This document shows positions 48,145 to 58,144 of a stretch of DNA of 64,000 nucleotides, in pieces. The notes under the pieces are model-generated. The model was not told the origin of the DNA and searched no databases. It saw only the letters and a program-made list of their open reading frames with translations. The DNA is taken from contig AMYY01000012.1 of the NCBI GenBank assembly GCA_000335735.1, positions 1-64,000 of the forward strand. The letters are read 5' to 3'. The position numbers were made by a program, and so were the translations under genes. The DNA comes from an alpha proteobacterium L41A. GTDB taxonomy: Bacteria > Pseudomonadota > Alphaproteobacteria > Caulobacterales > Caulobacteraceae. How positions within the stretch are numbered: the first letter of the stretch is position 1; every line of letters begins with the position of its first letter.

Positions 48145-49068
48145 TCAGCCGTAGGTCACGCCCGTCAGACGCTCCGATTCCGACCACAGACGCCTGGCCA
48201 CATCACCGTTCTTGGCCTGGCGCTTGATCACCGCAACGCCGGGCGGTCCCTTCATCTCCTGAAACCCGGTAGGGCCATAATAGCCGCCGGGCGTCGGGTC
48301 CGGCAGGGTCGCGGCCATCAGGACGGGCAGGGCGCCGTCCGCGGCCGAATGGCTGAGCACGGCCTCCAGCAACCGGGCGCCGCGCGCGAACAGGCCAGGC
48401 TTGCCGGCATGGCCGTTGGCGATCAGGTCGGTGCGGGCGAAGCCGGGGTGGGCCGCCACGCTGGTCAGGCCCCAGCCGTGGGCGTCGCTGCGGCGCTGAA
48501 GCTCCACGGCGAACATCAGCATGGCCAGCTTGGACTGCTGATAGACCGGCCAGGGGCTGTAGTGGGTCTGATAGTTCAGGTCGTCCAGACGGATATGGCC
48601 GCTGCGGTGGGCGACGCTGGACAGCTGGACCACGCGGGCCTTTGCCCCAATCAGCAACGGCAGCAGGCGGCCGACTAGGGCGAAGTGGGACAGGTAGTTG
48701 GTCCCGAACTGCATCTCGAACCCATCGACGGTCGTCTGTCGCGTCGGCAGGGCCATGACCCCCGCATTGTCGATCAGGATGTCGATGGGGCGTCCCATCG
48801 CCAGATGGCGCTCGGCGAAGGCCTGGACGGAGGCCAGGCTGGCCAGGTCCAGCAGATCGAACCGTACGGCCGCATTCGGATGATGAGACCGGATCAGCCG
48901 TTCGGCCTCGGCCCCCTTGTCGGGATTGCGGGCCGCCAACACGACCTCCGCGCCCTTGCCGGCCAGCACCAGGGCGGTTTCCAGCCCCAGCCCGCCGGTC
49001 GCGCCGGTGACGATGGCCAGTCGGCCGGAAAGGTCGGGGATGTCGTTCGTCGTCCAGGTCATGGCCAT
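48145..49068 (-). CDS. Short-chain dehydrogenase/reductase
   Basis: 307-residue SDR resembling retinol-dehydrogenase/WW-domain oxidoreductase-type SDRs. The NAD(P) motif is TGATGGLGLE, followed by NAGVM, and the catalytic set Ser-Tyr-Lys in QLSSVAHRSG...VYQQSK. Substrate unknown. Two in-frame ATGs (49068, 49062) are possible. It sits downstream of the gcv operon on the same strand, with 60 bases between. Confidence 0.88.
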   Translation of the reverse strand: MAMTWTTNDIPDLSGRLAIVTGATGGLGLETALVLAGKGAEVVLAARNPDKGAEAERLIRSHHPNAAVRFDLLDLASLASVQAFAERHLAMGRPIDILIDNAGVMALPTRQTTVDGFEMQFGTNYLSHFALVGRLLPLLIGAKARVVQLSSVAHRSGHIRLDDLNYQTHYSPWPVYQQSKLAMLMFAVELQRRSDAHGWGLTSVAAHPGFARTDLIANGHAGKPGLFARGARLLEAVLSHSAADGALPVLMAATLPDPTPGGYYGPTGFQEMKGPPGVAVIKRQAKNGDVARRLWSESERLTGVTYG

Positions 49069-49128
49069 GACCTAGCGATGGATCAGCCCCGCGTCAGCCC
49101 CTTCCCGCAGGAAGGGGCGACTTCAGGG

Positions 49129-50697
49129 TCAGGCCGCCTTGTTGGAGCCTTCCGGCGCGGTCCAGCGCAGAACCGGCGAACGGGCGGCGCGGGTTTCGTC
49201 CAGACGTTTCAGCGGCGCATGGAAGGGCGCGCCCTTGAAGCGATCGACGTCGCCGGCCTTGGCCGCTCCGGCCAGGGCGCGCATCGCCTCGATGAAGCGA
49301 TCCAGTTCGGCCTTGGACTCGGTCTCGGTCGGTTCGATCAGCATGGCCCCGTGGACGACCAGCGGGAAATACATAGTCATCGGGTGGAAGCCCTCGTCGA
49401 TCATCGCCTTGGCGAAGTCGAGCGTGGTGATGTCCGTGCCCTTCAGCCATTCGTCGTCGAACAGGGCCTCGTGCATGCAGGGGCCGTCGGGGAAGGCGGC
49501 CGACATCAAGTCACCGAGCCGGGCCTTGATGTAGTTGGCGTTCAGGACGGCGTCCTCGGCGACCTGACGCAGGCCGTCGGCGCCGTGCGACATCATGTAG
49601 GACAGGGCGCGGGTGTACATGCCCATCTGGCCCTGGAAGGCGCACAGACGGCCGAAGGCTTGCTCGGCCTCGTCCTCCTCGCGCTCGATCAGGCGATAGC
49701 CGCCGTCGTCATGCACGACCCACGGAGCCGGGGCGAAGGGCGCCAGGGCTTCGGAAAGGACCACCGGACCCGCGCCCGGACCGCCGCCGCCATGGGGCGT
49801 CGAGAAGGTCTTGTGCAGATTGATGTGCATGGCGTCGACGCCCAGGTCGCCTGGACGAACCCGGCCGACGATGGCGTTGAAGTTGGCGCCGTCGCAGTAG
49901 AAATAGGCGCCGGCCTCGTGCGTCAGGCGGCTGATCTCCAGGATGTCGCGCTCGAACAGCCCGCAGGTGTTCGGATTGGTCACCATGATGGCGGCGACGT
50001 CGTCACCCAGCTTGGACGCCAGGTCGGCGACGTCCACGCGGCCGTCTTCGGTCTGGGCCACTTCGACCACCGAATAGCCGACGAAGGCGGCGGTCGCCGG
50101 GTTGGTGCCGTGGGCGCTGGTGGGCACCAGAACCTTGCGGCGCTTCTCATGCTGGCCCGAGGCCTCGTGGGCGGCGCGGATCGCCATCAGACCGCACAGT
50201 TCGCCGTGGGCGCCGGCCTTGGGCGAGAGGGCGACAGCGGGCATGCCGGTCAGGGTCTTCAGCCAATGGGCCAAGGTGTCCATCAGCTCCAGCGCGCCCT
50301 GAACCGTGGAGATCGGCTGCAGCGGGTGGATGTCCGAGAAGCCGGGCAGGCGCGCCATCTTCTCGTTCAGGCGCGGGTTGTGCTTCATCGTGCACGACCC
50401 CAGCGGATAGATGGCCAGGTCGATGGCGTGGTTCTTCTGGCTCAGGCGCACATAGTGGCGCATGGCTTCCGGCTCCGACAGGCCGGGCAGGCCGATCGGA
50501 TCCTTGCGGACCAGGTCGCCCAGGTCGGAGCCGTCCGTCTTGGGTTCCGGCAGGTCGACGCCGGTCTTGCCCCAGCCGTCGCCCTCGAAGATCAGGGCTT
50601 CGTTCTGCAACAGGCCGCGGCCGCCGGTCAGGGTGGCGGGTTTGGTCTGGACCCGGTTCGGAGCGGTCGGGCGGCCGACGGTGTTCATGGTGCTCAT
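49129..50697 (-). CDS. gcvPB: Glycine dehydrogenase (decarboxylating) subunit 2
   Basis: 522-residue PLP-containing half of the P-protein. The Schiff-base lysine is in HINLHKTFSTPHGGGGPG; segments EPTETESKAELDRFI and KHNPRLNEKMARLPGF are typical. Acts with GcvPA, GcvH and GcvT to cleave glycine to CO2, ammonia and methylene-THF. Its start is 12 bases after gcvPA. Confidence 0.95.
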   Translation of the reverse strand: MSTMNTVGRPTAPNRVQTKPATLTGGRGLLQNEALIFEGDGWGKTGVDLPEPKTDGSDLGDLVRKDPIGLPGLSEPEAMRHYVRLSQKNHAIDLAIYPLGSCTMKHNPRLNEKMARLPGFSDIHPLQPISTVQGALELMDTLAHWLKTLTGMPAVALSPKAGAHGELCGLMAIRAAHEASGQHEKRRKVLVPTSAHGTNPATAAFVGYSVVEVAQTEDGRVDVADLASKLGDDVAAIMVTNPNTCGLFERDILEISRLTHEAGAYFYCDGANFNAIVGRVRPGDLGVDAMHINLHKTFSTPHGGGGPGAGPVVLSEALAPFAPAPWVVHDDGGYRLIEREEDEAEQAFGRLCAFQGQMGMYTRALSYMMSHGADGLRQVAEDAVLNANYIKARLGDLMSAAFPDGPCMHEALFDDEWLKGTDITTLDFAKAMIDEGFHPMTMYFPLVVHGAMLIEPTETESKAELDRFIEAMRALAGAAKAGDVDRFKGAPFHAPLKRLDETRAARSPVLRWTAPEGSNKAA

Positions 50698-50709
50698 GGT
50701 CAGTATCCC

Positions 50710-52056
50710 TTACGCGCCGAGGACTTTGGAGAGCGACTTGGCGAGGATCTGGATGTCGGCATCCAGGGTCGTCTCGGTCGCGGCGACCAGCAGGACGTCG
50801 TCCATGCCGGCGTCAGGGGCCAGGCGGCTGTAGGGCACACCCGCCAGGATGTGGTGACCGGCCAGGGCGTCCACGACCTCGGCCGCGTTCTTGGGCAGGC
50901 GCACCGCGAACTCGTTGAAGAAGCGGTCGGTCAGGACTTCGACGCCCGGAATGGCGGCCAGGGCGTCGCGCGTGGCGACGGCCTTTTCGTGGTTCAGCAG
51001 GGCCAGCTTGCGCAGACCCGTCTCGCCCAGCAGGCTCATGTGGATGGTGAAGGCCAGGGTGCACAGGCCCGAGTTGGTGCAGATGTTCGAGGTCGCCTTG
51101 TCGCGGCGGATGTGCTGCTCGCGGGTCGACAGGGTCAGGACGAAGCCGCGTTCGCCATCGGCGTCCACGGTCTCGCCGGTCAGACGGCCGGGCATCTGGC
51201 GGATCAGCTTCTCGCGCGTGGCGAACAGGCCGACGTAGGGACCGCCGAAGTTCAGGGCGTTGCCGATCGACTGTCCTTCCGCCGCGACGATGTCGGCGCC
51301 CATCTCGCCGGGCGACTTCAGCAGGCCCATCGAAACGGCTTCCGTCACCACGACGATCAGCAGGGCGCCGGCGGCGTGGGCGGCCTCGGCGATCTTGGTC
51401 ACGTCGGTGGCCGTGCCGAAGACGTTGGGGGTCTGAACTACGACGCAGGCGGTGTCGGGACCGATCTGGTCGATCACGGCGGCCTCGGCGTCGACGGCGG
51501 CGGGCAGGGCCAGGGTCTCGACGCCGACGGCGTGAACCACGGTCTCGGTCGCCTTGATATAGTGCGGGTGGACGCCGCCCGAGATCACCGCCTTGTTGCG
51601 ACGGGTCACGCGGGTCGCCATCAGCACGCCCTCGGCCATGGCGGTCGAACCGTCGTACAGGCTGGCGTTGGCGACCGGCATCCCGGTCAGGTTCGCGACC
51701 TGGGTCTGGAACTCGTACAGGTACTGTAGCGTGCCCTGCGCGATTTCCGGCTGATAGGGGGTGTAGCTGGTCAGGAACTCCGAGCGCTGGATCACGTGGT
51801 CCACCGTCGCCGGGACGTGGTGCTTGTAGGCTCCAGCGCCGCAGAAGAAGGGCACGGCGCCGGCCGTGGCGTTCTTGGCCGCCATGGCGGACAGGGCGCG
51901 CTCGACCTCCAGTTCGCCTGCGACGCGCGGCAGATCGACGGGGCCGTCCAAACGGGCGGCCTGGGGCACGTCCACGAATAGATCATCGATGGATTTCGCG
52001 CCGATGGCGGCGAGCATCGCCGTGCGGTCGTCGGGCGTCAGGGGGAGGTAACGCAT
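50710..52056 (-). CDS. gcvPA: Glycine dehydrogenase (decarboxylating) subunit 1
   Basis: 448-residue other half of the split P-protein. It opens [19 protein letters not shown], with [39 protein letters not shown] and [15 protein letters not shown]. The ATG at 52056 begins the family N-terminus; the extra upstream frame to 52119 is read through the palindromic repeat and is not counted. The split P-protein is common in alphaproteobacteria. Confidence 0.93.
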   Translation of the reverse strand: MRYLPLTPDDRTAMLAAIGAKSIDDLFVDVPQAARLDGPVDLPRVAGELEVERALSAMAAKNATAGAVPFFCGAGAYKHHVPATVDHVIQRSEFLTSYTPYQPEIAQGTLQYLYEFQTQVANLTGMPVANASLYDGSTAMAEGVLMATRVTRRNKAVISGGVHPHYIKATETVVHAVGVETLALPAAVDAEAAVIDQIGPDTACVVVQTPNVFGTATDVTKIAEAAHAAGALLIVVVTEAVSMGLLKSPGEMGADIVAAEGQSIGNALNFGGPYVGLFATREKLIRQMPGRLTGETVDADGERGFVLTLSTREQHIRRDKATSNICTNSGLCTLAFTIHMSLLGETGLRKLALLNHEKAVATRDALAAIPGVEVLTDRFFNEFAVRLPKNAAEVVDALAGHHILAGVPYSRLAPDAGMDDVLLVAATETTLDADIQILAKSLSKVLGA

Positions 52057-52072
52057 ATCCGGTTCCTTGCAT

Positions 52073-52182
52073 CCGTCATCCTCGGGCTTGACCCGAGGAT
52101 CGGATGTTGTGCGGCTCATGAGTCAAAGGCTTCGCACGAGTGGTTGATCGTCAGGCCCTCGGGTCAAGCCCGAGGGTGACGG
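52073..52182. repeat. Long-armed palindromic repeat, copy B, inside the gcv operon
   Basis: Second copy of the element at 28308-28438, 110 bp. Arms of about 27 bp (52073-52100 and 52156-52182) with two mismatches, and a middle unlike copy A. It fills most of the 135-base gap between gcvH and gcvPA, so it is part of the operon transcript. Confidence 0.9.
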
Positions 52183-52191
52183 ATTTGAAAG

Positions 52192-52557
52192 TTAGAGAGT
52201 TTTCAGGAAATCGTCGTAGGCGGCCTGGTCCATCAGGGCGTCCAGCTGCGAGGCGTCCGAGACCTTGATCTTGGCGAACCAGCCGTCGGCTTCGGCGCCC
52301 GAGTTGACGGTTTCCGGGGCGGTCGACAGGGCGTCGTTCGCCTCGACCACCTCGCCCGAGACGGGGGCGTAGACGTCCGACGCCGCCTTGACGCTCTCGA
52401 CCACGGCGAAGCTGTCGCCCTTGGAGACGGTCTTGCCGACTTCAGGCACTTCGACGAACACCACGTCGCCCAGGGCGTCGGCGGCGTGTTTGGAGATGCC
52501 GACGGTGGCGATGTCGCCGTCCAGGCTGACCCACTCGTGATCCTTGGTGAACTTCAT
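52192..52557 (-). CDS. gcvH: Glycine cleavage H protein
   Basis: 121-residue lipoyl carrier with the lipoylation lysine in [18 protein letters not shown] and the N-terminal [19 protein letters not shown]. Shuttles the aminomethyl group between GcvP and GcvT. Second gene of the operon, 11 bases after gcvT. Confidence 0.96.
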   Translation of the reverse strand: MKFTKDHEWVSLDGDIATVGISKHAADALGDVVFVEVPEVGKTVSKGDSFAVVESVKAASDVYAPVSGEVVEANDALSTAPETVNSGAEADGWFAKIKVSDASQLDALMDQAAYDDFLKTL

Positions 52558-52568
52558 GGTCTGATCTC

Positions 52569-53681
52569 TCAGGCTTTGGGTTTGCGGTAATAGCGTTGGG
52601 CCACGAAGGGCATGGCGACGACTTCGGCGGCGGCGGTCTTGCCGCGCACGATGACCTTCAGCTCCGTGCCAAGGGCGGCATGGGCCGGCGGGACGTAGCC
52701 CATGGCGATGTTCTTGCCCAAGGTGGGGGAGGGGCCGCCCGAGGTGACCTTGCCGATCACGGCGCCGTCGGCGTCGGCGATCTCGGCGCCTTCACGGGCC
52801 GGGGCGCCTTCCTTGACGATCAGCCCGACGCGAACGCGCGAGGGGCCGTCGGACAGTTCCTTCAGAATGCGGTCCGCGCCGGCGAAGTCCCCGCGTTCCT
52901 TGCGCGACTTGGACAGGGCGAAGGTCAGGGCGCCTTCGACCGGTGAGGTGGTCGGGTCGATGTCATGGCCGTGCAGCGGCAGGCCAGCTTCCAGACGCAA
53001 GCTGTCGCGGGCGCCCAGGCCGATCGGCTTGACGCGAGCGTCTTCCAGGATCGTGTGCCAGATGCGCTCGGCCTGGTCCGCCGGGACCGAAATCTCATAG
53101 CCGTCCTCGCCGGTGTAGCCCGAGCGCGAGACGTAGCAGTCGGCGCCGAACAGCATCAGACGGGCGCATTCCATGAAGGCCATTTCGGCCAGGATCGGCT
53201 CGTGCGCGGCCATGACCTCGGCGGCTTCCGGCCCCTGGATGGCGATCAGCGCGCGGTCCAGCACCGTCAGCTTGGCGTCGCCTTCAAGGTTGGCTTCCCA
53301 GAAGGCGAAGTCCTCGTCCTTGTTGCCGGCATTGACAACGACGAAGAGGCCATCGTGGTCGGGACGGCCGGCCATCAGGTCGTCGATGATCCCACCGTCG
53401 GCGTTCAGCAGCAGGCTGTATTTCTGTTTTCCGGCCTTCAGGATCGCGTAGTCGCCCGGCACGAACCGCTCGAACTGGGCGGTCGCGTCCTCGCCGGTGA
53501 TCTTGCACTGGCCCATGTGGGAGACGTCGAACAGACCGGCGTGTTCACGGGTCCAGCGGTGCTCGGCCAGAACGCCTTCGTACTGGACCGGCATGTCATA
53601 GCCGCCGAACCCCACCATGCGGGCGCCCAGCGCGCGGTGCGCGGCGTTTAAAGGCGTGGTCTTCAGGGTCTGGTCGGTCAT
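52569..53681 (-). CDS. gcvT: Glycine cleavage T protein (aminomethyltransferase)
   Basis: 370-residue tetrahydrofolate-dependent aminomethyltransferase. It has [34 protein letters not shown], the folate region and the Asp motif near the start, and [12 protein letters not shown] in the middle. First gene of the operon, behind the glycine riboswitch. Confidence 0.95.
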   Translation of the reverse strand: MTDQTLKTTPLNAAHRALGARMVGFGGYDMPVQYEGVLAEHRWTREHAGLFDVSHMGQCKITGEDATAQFERFVPGDYAILKAGKQKYSLLLNADGGIIDDLMAGRPDHDGLFVVVNAGNKDEDFAFWEANLEGDAKLTVLDRALIAIQGPEAAEVMAAHEPILAEMAFMECARLMLFGADCYVSRSGYTGEDGYEISVPADQAERIWHTILEDARVKPIGLGARDSLRLEAGLPLHGHDIDPTTSPVEGALTFALSKSRKERGDFAGADRILKELSDGPSRVRVGLIVKEGAPAREGAEIADADGAVIGKVTSGGPSPTLGKNIAMGYVPPAHAALGTELKVIVRGKTAAAEVVAMPFVAQRYYRKPKA

Positions 53682-53709
53682 GGTTCAGGCTTTCACGGTC
53701 GCGTGTTGT

Positions 53710-53723
53710 GGCGGAGCTCCGCC
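53710..53723 (-). promoter_or_regulatory. Palindrome in the riboswitch expression platform
   Basis: Perfect 14-base palindrome GGCGGAGCTCCGCC between the second glycine aptamer and the gcvT start. In RNA it could form a short hairpin or dimerise; its position fits the expression platform. Confidence 0.5.
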
Positions 53724-53734
53724 GTCCTCGCGCC

Positions 53735-53925
53735 CCCGCTGTCCTGAAGCCTGAGAGATTCCGGCGACCAAATCATGTCGCCTTGCTCCGTCGGCGCGCC
53801 CGAATGGGCGACTTTCCAGCGTCCGTATGCTTCGCGGTCCGTTTGCCTGAGCGTTTCCGGGGCGGTTGCGCCTTCGGCGTCGAACCCTGTTTCCAGCGCC
53901 CGATCTCTCCCGCGAGAGCCTGCGA
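53735..53925 (-). promoter_or_regulatory. Tandem glycine riboswitch (gcvT leader)
   Basis: Read on the minus strand the leader has two glycine aptamers. Aptamer 1 (about 53925-53832): GGGAGAGATC, then CGCCGAAGGCGCAA, then CGCTCAGGCAAACGGAC. Aptamer 2 (about 53828-53735): GCGCCGACGGAGCAAGG, then TCTCTCAGGCTTCAGGACAGC. This is the known tandem architecture. It would activate gcv expression when glycine is abundant. The gap from gcvT to the next gene (346 bases) is filled mainly by this element. Confidence 0.93.
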
Positions 53926-54027
53926 CCTAAGGCATCGACTCAAGCGCCAAGTCAAGCGGGCCGGGAACAAGGATGCGTGCGGCGGGTTGTCGTTGCGGAC
54001 CCCAAAACCAGACCCAGGAATGTGAAA

Positions 54028-55065
54028 ATGTCCATTATAGACAAACTGTTCGGCGACAACGACAAGCCGCGCGACACCCCCGCCAAGGCTGATGGCCCGA
54101 TGCAGAAGGTGCTGGACGAACTGGCGTCCCTCGGCGGCAAGCCGATTGAGACCCTGTCGCCCGAGGAGGCTCGCCAGCAACCCACCCCGACTGACGCGGT
54201 GAAATCGCTGTTGCGCAAGGACGGCAAGGACCCCAGCGACGACATGGGCGTCAAGACCAGCGACATCACCATCCCCGGCGCCGCCGGCCCGATCCAGGCG
54301 CGGATTTACAAGCCGCACGACCATTCCGAAGACAAGCTGCACCCGGTCGTCGTCTATTTCCACGGCGGCGGCTTCGTGATCGCGGATCTGGACGTCTATG
54401 ACGGCGGCCCGCGCGGCGTGTCCAAGATGGCCGATGTGATCGTGGTCTCGGTCCATTACCGCCAGGCTCCGGAACACCATTTCCCCGCCGCTCACGACGA
54501 CGCCCTGGCCGCTTATCGCTGGGTGCTGGAGAATGCGCAGACCTTCCGCGGAGACCCGCAAAAGGTGGCGGTCATGGGCGAAAGCGCAGGCGGTAACCTG
54601 GCCATCGGCGTGTCGATGATGGCGCGCGACGCCGGCCTGCCGGCGCCCAAACATCAGGTGCTGGTCTATCCGGTCGCCGGTGTGGATATGGACAATGAGT
54701 CCTACGTCGAGAACGCCGACGCCAAGCCGCTGAACAAGCCGATGATGAAGTGGTTCGTGAAGCACATCTTCGCCAACGAGGCCGATGCTCAGGATCCGCG
54801 CATCAATATCGTAGAGAAGGCGAACCTGTCGGGCCTGCCCTCGACGACGGTGATCTGCGCCGAGATTGATCCGCTGCGCACGGAGGGCGAACTGCTGGCC
54901 GAAAAGCTGGAGCAGGCGGGCGTCGATGTGCGTCACAAGACCTTCCACGGCTCGACGCACGAGTTCTTCGGCATGGCGGCGGTCGTGCCGGATGCCGCGG
55001 CGGCCCAGACCTTCGCCGCCCACGAACTGAAACGGGCTTTCGGTACGGCGATCCTGCCGATCTGA
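54028..55065 (+). CDS. HSL-family alpha/beta hydrolase (esterase/lipase)
   Basis: 345-residue esterase of the hormone-sensitive-lipase class. The oxyanion motif HGGGFVIADLDVYDGGPRG, the nucleophile GESAGGNLAIG, the Asp in CAEIDPLRTEG and the His in GSTHEFFG form the catalytic set. The 80-residue N-terminal part is hydrophilic and not typical of the family. No signal is seen. A terminator follows. Confidence 0.86.
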   Translation: MSIIDKLFGDNDKPRDTPAKADGPMQKVLDELASLGGKPIETLSPEEARQQPTPTDAVKSLLRKDGKDPSDDMGVKTSDITIPGAAGPIQARIYKPHDHSEDKLHPVVVYFHGGGFVIADLDVYDGGPRGVSKMADVIVVSVHYRQAPEHHFPAAHDDALAAYRWVLENAQTFRGDPQKVAVMGESAGGNLAIGVSMMARDAGLPAPKHQVLVYPVAGVDMDNESYVENADAKPLNKPMMKWFVKHIFANEADAQDPRINIVEKANLSGLPSTTVICAEIDPLRTEGELLAEKLEQAGVDVRHKTFHGSTHEFFGMAAVVPDAAAAQTFAAHELKRAFGTAILPI

Positions 55066-55090
55066 TCGACAACACTGATGGATAAGGAAG

Positions 55091-55115
55091 CGCCCCGGTT
55101 TCGCCGGGGCGTTTT
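55091..55115 (+). terminator. Rho-independent terminator after the esterase
   Basis: 8-bp stem CGCCCCGG (55091-55098) and CCGGGGCG (55104-55111), loop TTTCG, followed by TTTT. Lies 25 bases after the esterase stop. Confidence 0.9.
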
Positions 55116-55196
55116 CGTTGGCGCCTCGCCCTGCCGCCTTGCCCTGGGGCCTGTCCCCCGCCAAAACGGCGCAACGCCCCAAACCGGACTGCTCGC

Positions 55197-56162
55197 ATGA
55201 CCCCCACACGCCTCGACGCCCATATCGCCGCCCTGGATGCGCCCGAGGGGCTGAAGACGGTTCTGACCGTGGTCGCCGCCACCTGCGCGGACATCAGCAA
55301 GGTCGTTGCGGGCGGCGCCCTGGCCGGGGCGCTGGGTTCATCGGGTCACATCAATGTGCAGGACGAGGAGCAGAAGAAGCTCGACGTCATGACCAATGAC
55401 ATGCTGACCGAGGCCCTGCTGGCCAGCCCGGCCGTCGCCGGCGTCGCGTCGGAAGAGATGGACGAGGTCCAGCCCGCCTCCAATCCGGCCGGCGAATATC
55501 TGGTGCTGTTCGACCCGCTGGACGGCTCGTCCAACATCGACATCAACGCCCCCGTCGGCACGATCGTCTCGGTGCTGAAGTCCGCGACCGCGACGCCGAC
55601 CGAGGCCGATTTCATGCAGCCCGGCCGCAATCAGGTCGCCGCCCTCTATGCCGTCTATGGGCCGCAGACCATGCTGGTGCTGACGACGGGCGCGGGTGTG
55701 AAGGGGTTCACCCTGTCGAACGACGGCGACTGGATTCTGACCCACGACGAGATCGCCATTTCGCCGGACACCAAGGAGTTCGCCATCAACATGTCGAACC
55801 TGCGCCACTGGGCCGAGCCGGTGCAGACCTATGTCGGCGACCTGCTGAAGGGCGACGAGGGGCCGCGGGCCAAGAACTTTAACATGCGCTGGGTCGCGGC
55901 CATGGTCGCGGATGTTCACCGCATCCTGATGCGCGGCGGGGTCTTCCTCTATCCCTGGGATCGGCGCGAGCCGAACAAGCCGGGCAAGCTGCGGCTGATG
56001 TATGAGGGCAATCCGATGGCGTTCCTGGTCGAACAGGCCGGCGGCAAGGCGACGACGGATGGTCGTCAGGCCATTCTGGACGTGCAGCCCGAGCATCTGC
56101 ACCAGCGCATCCCCGTCGCGCTCGGGTCTGCCAACGAGATCGACGCCTACGCAGGCGTCTGA
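55197..56162 (+). CDS. fbp: Fructose-1,6-bisphosphatase class 1
   Basis: 321-residue gluconeogenic phosphatase. The metal motif [19 protein letters not shown] and AASEEMDE-like sequence [11 protein letters not shown] are present, as is the sugar-binding [23 protein letters not shown]. Class 1, cytoplasmic. It overlaps the next gene by one base. Confidence 0.95.
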   Translation: MTPTRLDAHIAALDAPEGLKTVLTVVAATCADISKVVAGGALAGALGSSGHINVQDEEQKKLDVMTNDMLTEALLASPAVAGVASEEMDEVQPASNPAGEYLVLFDPLDGSSNIDINAPVGTIVSVLKSATATPTEADFMQPGRNQVAALYAVYGPQTMLVLTTGAGVKGFTLSNDGDWILTHDEIAISPDTKEFAINMSNLRHWAEPVQTYVGDLLKGDEGPRAKNFNMRWVAAMVADVHRILMRGGVFLYPWDRREPNKPGKLRLMYEGNPMAFLVEQAGGKATTDGRQAILDVQPEHLHQRIPVALGSANEIDAYAGV

Positions 56163-56782
56163 TGAGCGACGCCCTTCTGGTCATCGATCCGCAGAACGAC
56201 TTCTGCGAAGGCGGCTGTCTGGCGGTGGCGGGCGGCGCGGGGATCATGCCGCTGATCAACCGGCTGGCGGCTCGGTTCGACCGGGTGATCGTGACGCAGG
56301 ACTGGCATACGCCCGATCAGATTTCTTTCGCCTCCAACCACCCCGGCGCGGCGCCCTTCACCGAGATCGAGGTCGCCTACGGTCGCCAGATGCTTTGGCC
56401 GGATCATTGTCTTCAGGGCACGCCCGGCGCCGACTTTCATCCCGATGCAGCGCCGACGGTCGACAAGGCCGTGGCCGTGATCCGCAAGGGCTATAATCCG
56501 GCGGTCGACAGCTATTCCGGCTTTTTCGAGAACGATCAACGCACCCCGACGGGACTGGCCGGCCTGCTGCGCGAACTGGGCGTGACACGCGTTTTCCTGT
56601 GCGGTCTGGCCTTCGACTACTGCGTCCGCTTCACCGCCGAGGACGCGGTTCGCGAAGGGTTCGAAGCCGTGGTGATCGCCGACGCCAGCCGGGCCATCGC
56701 GCCGCAAACCGAGGCGGCGGCCCAAGACAGTTTCAGGGCCTCGGGCGTGGCTGAGATCGCGGCGGCGTCCCTACTGAGTTAG
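56162..56782 (+). CDS. pncA: Nicotinamidase
   Basis: 206-residue isochorismatase-like nicotinamidase/pyrazinamidase for NAD salvage. Asp of the catalytic triad is in VIDPQNDFCEGG, metal ligands in TQDWHTPDQIS and FASNHPG, and the active Cys in CGLAFDYCVRFTAED. Coupled to fbp; convergent with the polymerase gene. Confidence 0.93.
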   Translation: MSDALLVIDPQNDFCEGGCLAVAGGAGIMPLINRLAARFDRVIVTQDWHTPDQISFASNHPGAAPFTEIEVAYGRQMLWPDHCLQGTPGADFHPDAAPTVDKAVAVIRKGYNPAVDSYSGFFENDQRTPTGLAGLLRELGVTRVFLCGLAFDYCVRFTAEDAVREGFEAVVIADASRAIAPQTEAAAQDSFRASGVAEIAAASLLS

Positions 56783-56789
56783 GTGGGCC

Positions 56790-58079
56790 TCACTCCCAGA
56801 AATCCTCGGCCTCGGGGATGCGGGTGAAGGCGATCTTGGCGCCGATATAGTCGGGCAAGCCGGCCTTGGGGCCGATGCTGACGGTGTCCTTGCCGTAGCG
56901 GCGGTTTAGCGCATCCAGCGCCTGGGACAGGCGAAGGGACGGGGCGTCGCCGTCCTGATCCGGACCGGCGGCGAACAGGTCCGTCTCGAAAGCGTCGCGG
57001 GATTTCAGGCCGTGCACCCCGACCCCGACATAGCTCAGGCGTCCCGCCTCCAACTCCGGCTCGACCTTGCGCCACAGACTGTCGAGCGCCGCCAGCAGGG
57101 CGAAGGTGTCCTGCGTCGGCGCGATGGGACAACTCATCGCCGCCGTTTCCCAGCCGCGTCGACCGCTTCGGGGCGTCGCCTTCGGTCCCATGTCCAGATG
57201 CAGGGTCAGGCTGGCGCCGGTCAGGCCCATGCGCCGCAGGCGGGCTCCGCACTTGACCACCAGCCGCCGCGCCACGGCTCGCGCCTTGTCCGGGGTCCGC
57301 ATGGCCTGGGCCAGGACGTGGCTGTGGCTGATCGAGGCCGGCGGTTTTTCCGGCGTCGGCTCGCTGTCCAGACCGTGCAGGCCGCGCCAGATGCGTTCGC
57401 CCTCGATGCTGTTCCAGACCGCCCGGGCCTGTTTCGCGCTCATGTTCCAAAGCCCGGCCGTGTCGGTGACCCCCGCCGCCTGCAACCGGATCTGCATGCG
57501 CGAGCCGATGCCCGGATATTTCGACAGCGGCAGGTCCAGCAAGGGCCCGGGCAGCTCGTTGGCGCGCAGCACCGTCAGCCCGGCGGGCTTCTGCATGCCG
57601 CACGCGGTCTTGGCCAGGAACCGCGACGGTGCCAGCCCGACGGACGACCGCAGACAGTCGCCGACGTTTTGCAGGATGCCCGCCTGAATCCGCCGGGCCA
57701 GGGCGACGGCGTTCGCCTCCAGCCGTTCTGGACCGAGCAGTTCGCACGAACATTCGTCGATCGAGCCGACCTTCCACACCGGCACATGGCGGTCGATCTC
57801 GGCCATGATCTGCTGATGGATTTTGACGTAGAGATCCGGGCGCGCCTCGGCGACGATCAGGTCAGGGCACAGTTTGCGCGCCTCGGACACTCGCATCCCG
57901 GTATGCACGCCCCAGGCCTTGCTTTCATAGCTGGCGGCGATGGCGCCGGTGTATTCGCTCTCAGCCGGCCGCACGATGACCGGCTTGCCCCGCCAGTCCG
58001 GGTTCATCTGCTGTTCGACGCTGGCGAAGAAGGCGTTCAGATCGACAAACAGCCAGCGGAGGTTCGCGCTGTATTCCAC
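56790..58079 (-). CDS. Y-family DNA polymerase (DinB-like)
   Basis: 429-residue translesion polymerase. Catalytic motifs WLFVDLNAFFASVEQQ and GSIDECSCEL hold the acidic residues; the linker and thumb follow (KTACGMQKPAGLTVL, PLSKYPGIGSRM), then a little-finger domain (about 230-350) and a C-terminal tail of about 60 residues. Compared with Pol IV the usual SLDEAYLD is altered after the DE. The GTG at 58079 has a strong GGAGGGG 7 bases upstream and is preferred to the ATG at 58100. No ImuA or DnaE2 nearby, so a mutasome role is not supported. Confidence 0.86.
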   Translation of the reverse strand: MEYSANLRWLFVDLNAFFASVEQQMNPDWRGKPVIVRPAESEYTGAIAASYESKAWGVHTGMRVSEARKLCPDLIVAEARPDLYVKIHQQIMAEIDRHVPVWKVGSIDECSCELLGPERLEANAVALARRIQAGILQNVGDCLRSSVGLAPSRFLAKTACGMQKPAGLTVLRANELPGPLLDLPLSKYPGIGSRMQIRLQAAGVTDTAGLWNMSAKQARAVWNSIEGERIWRGLHGLDSEPTPEKPPASISHSHVLAQAMRTPDKARAVARRLVVKCGARLRRMGLTGASLTLHLDMGPKATPRSGRRGWETAAMSCPIAPTQDTFALLAALDSLWRKVEPELEAGRLSYVGVGVHGLKSRDAFETDLFAAGPDQDGDAPSLRLSQALDALNRRYGKDTVSIGPKAGLPDYIGAKIAFTRIPEAEDFWE

Positions 58080-58144
58080 CGGTGATCCCCTCCGCTCCAT
58101 CAGCAGAACATATCAGGAACATGAGGCGATCTAAAGGGCGTCAG

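Noticed and set aside
48685-51729. 1014-codon plus-strand open frame across the SDR and gcvP genes
   Set aside because: It runs antisense through three well-supported genes and its translation is repetitive in Gly, Val, Gln, His and Arg, as in shadow frames.
52057-52119. 21-codon extension of GcvPA
   Set aside because: Encoded by the palindromic repeat and not part of the family N-terminus.
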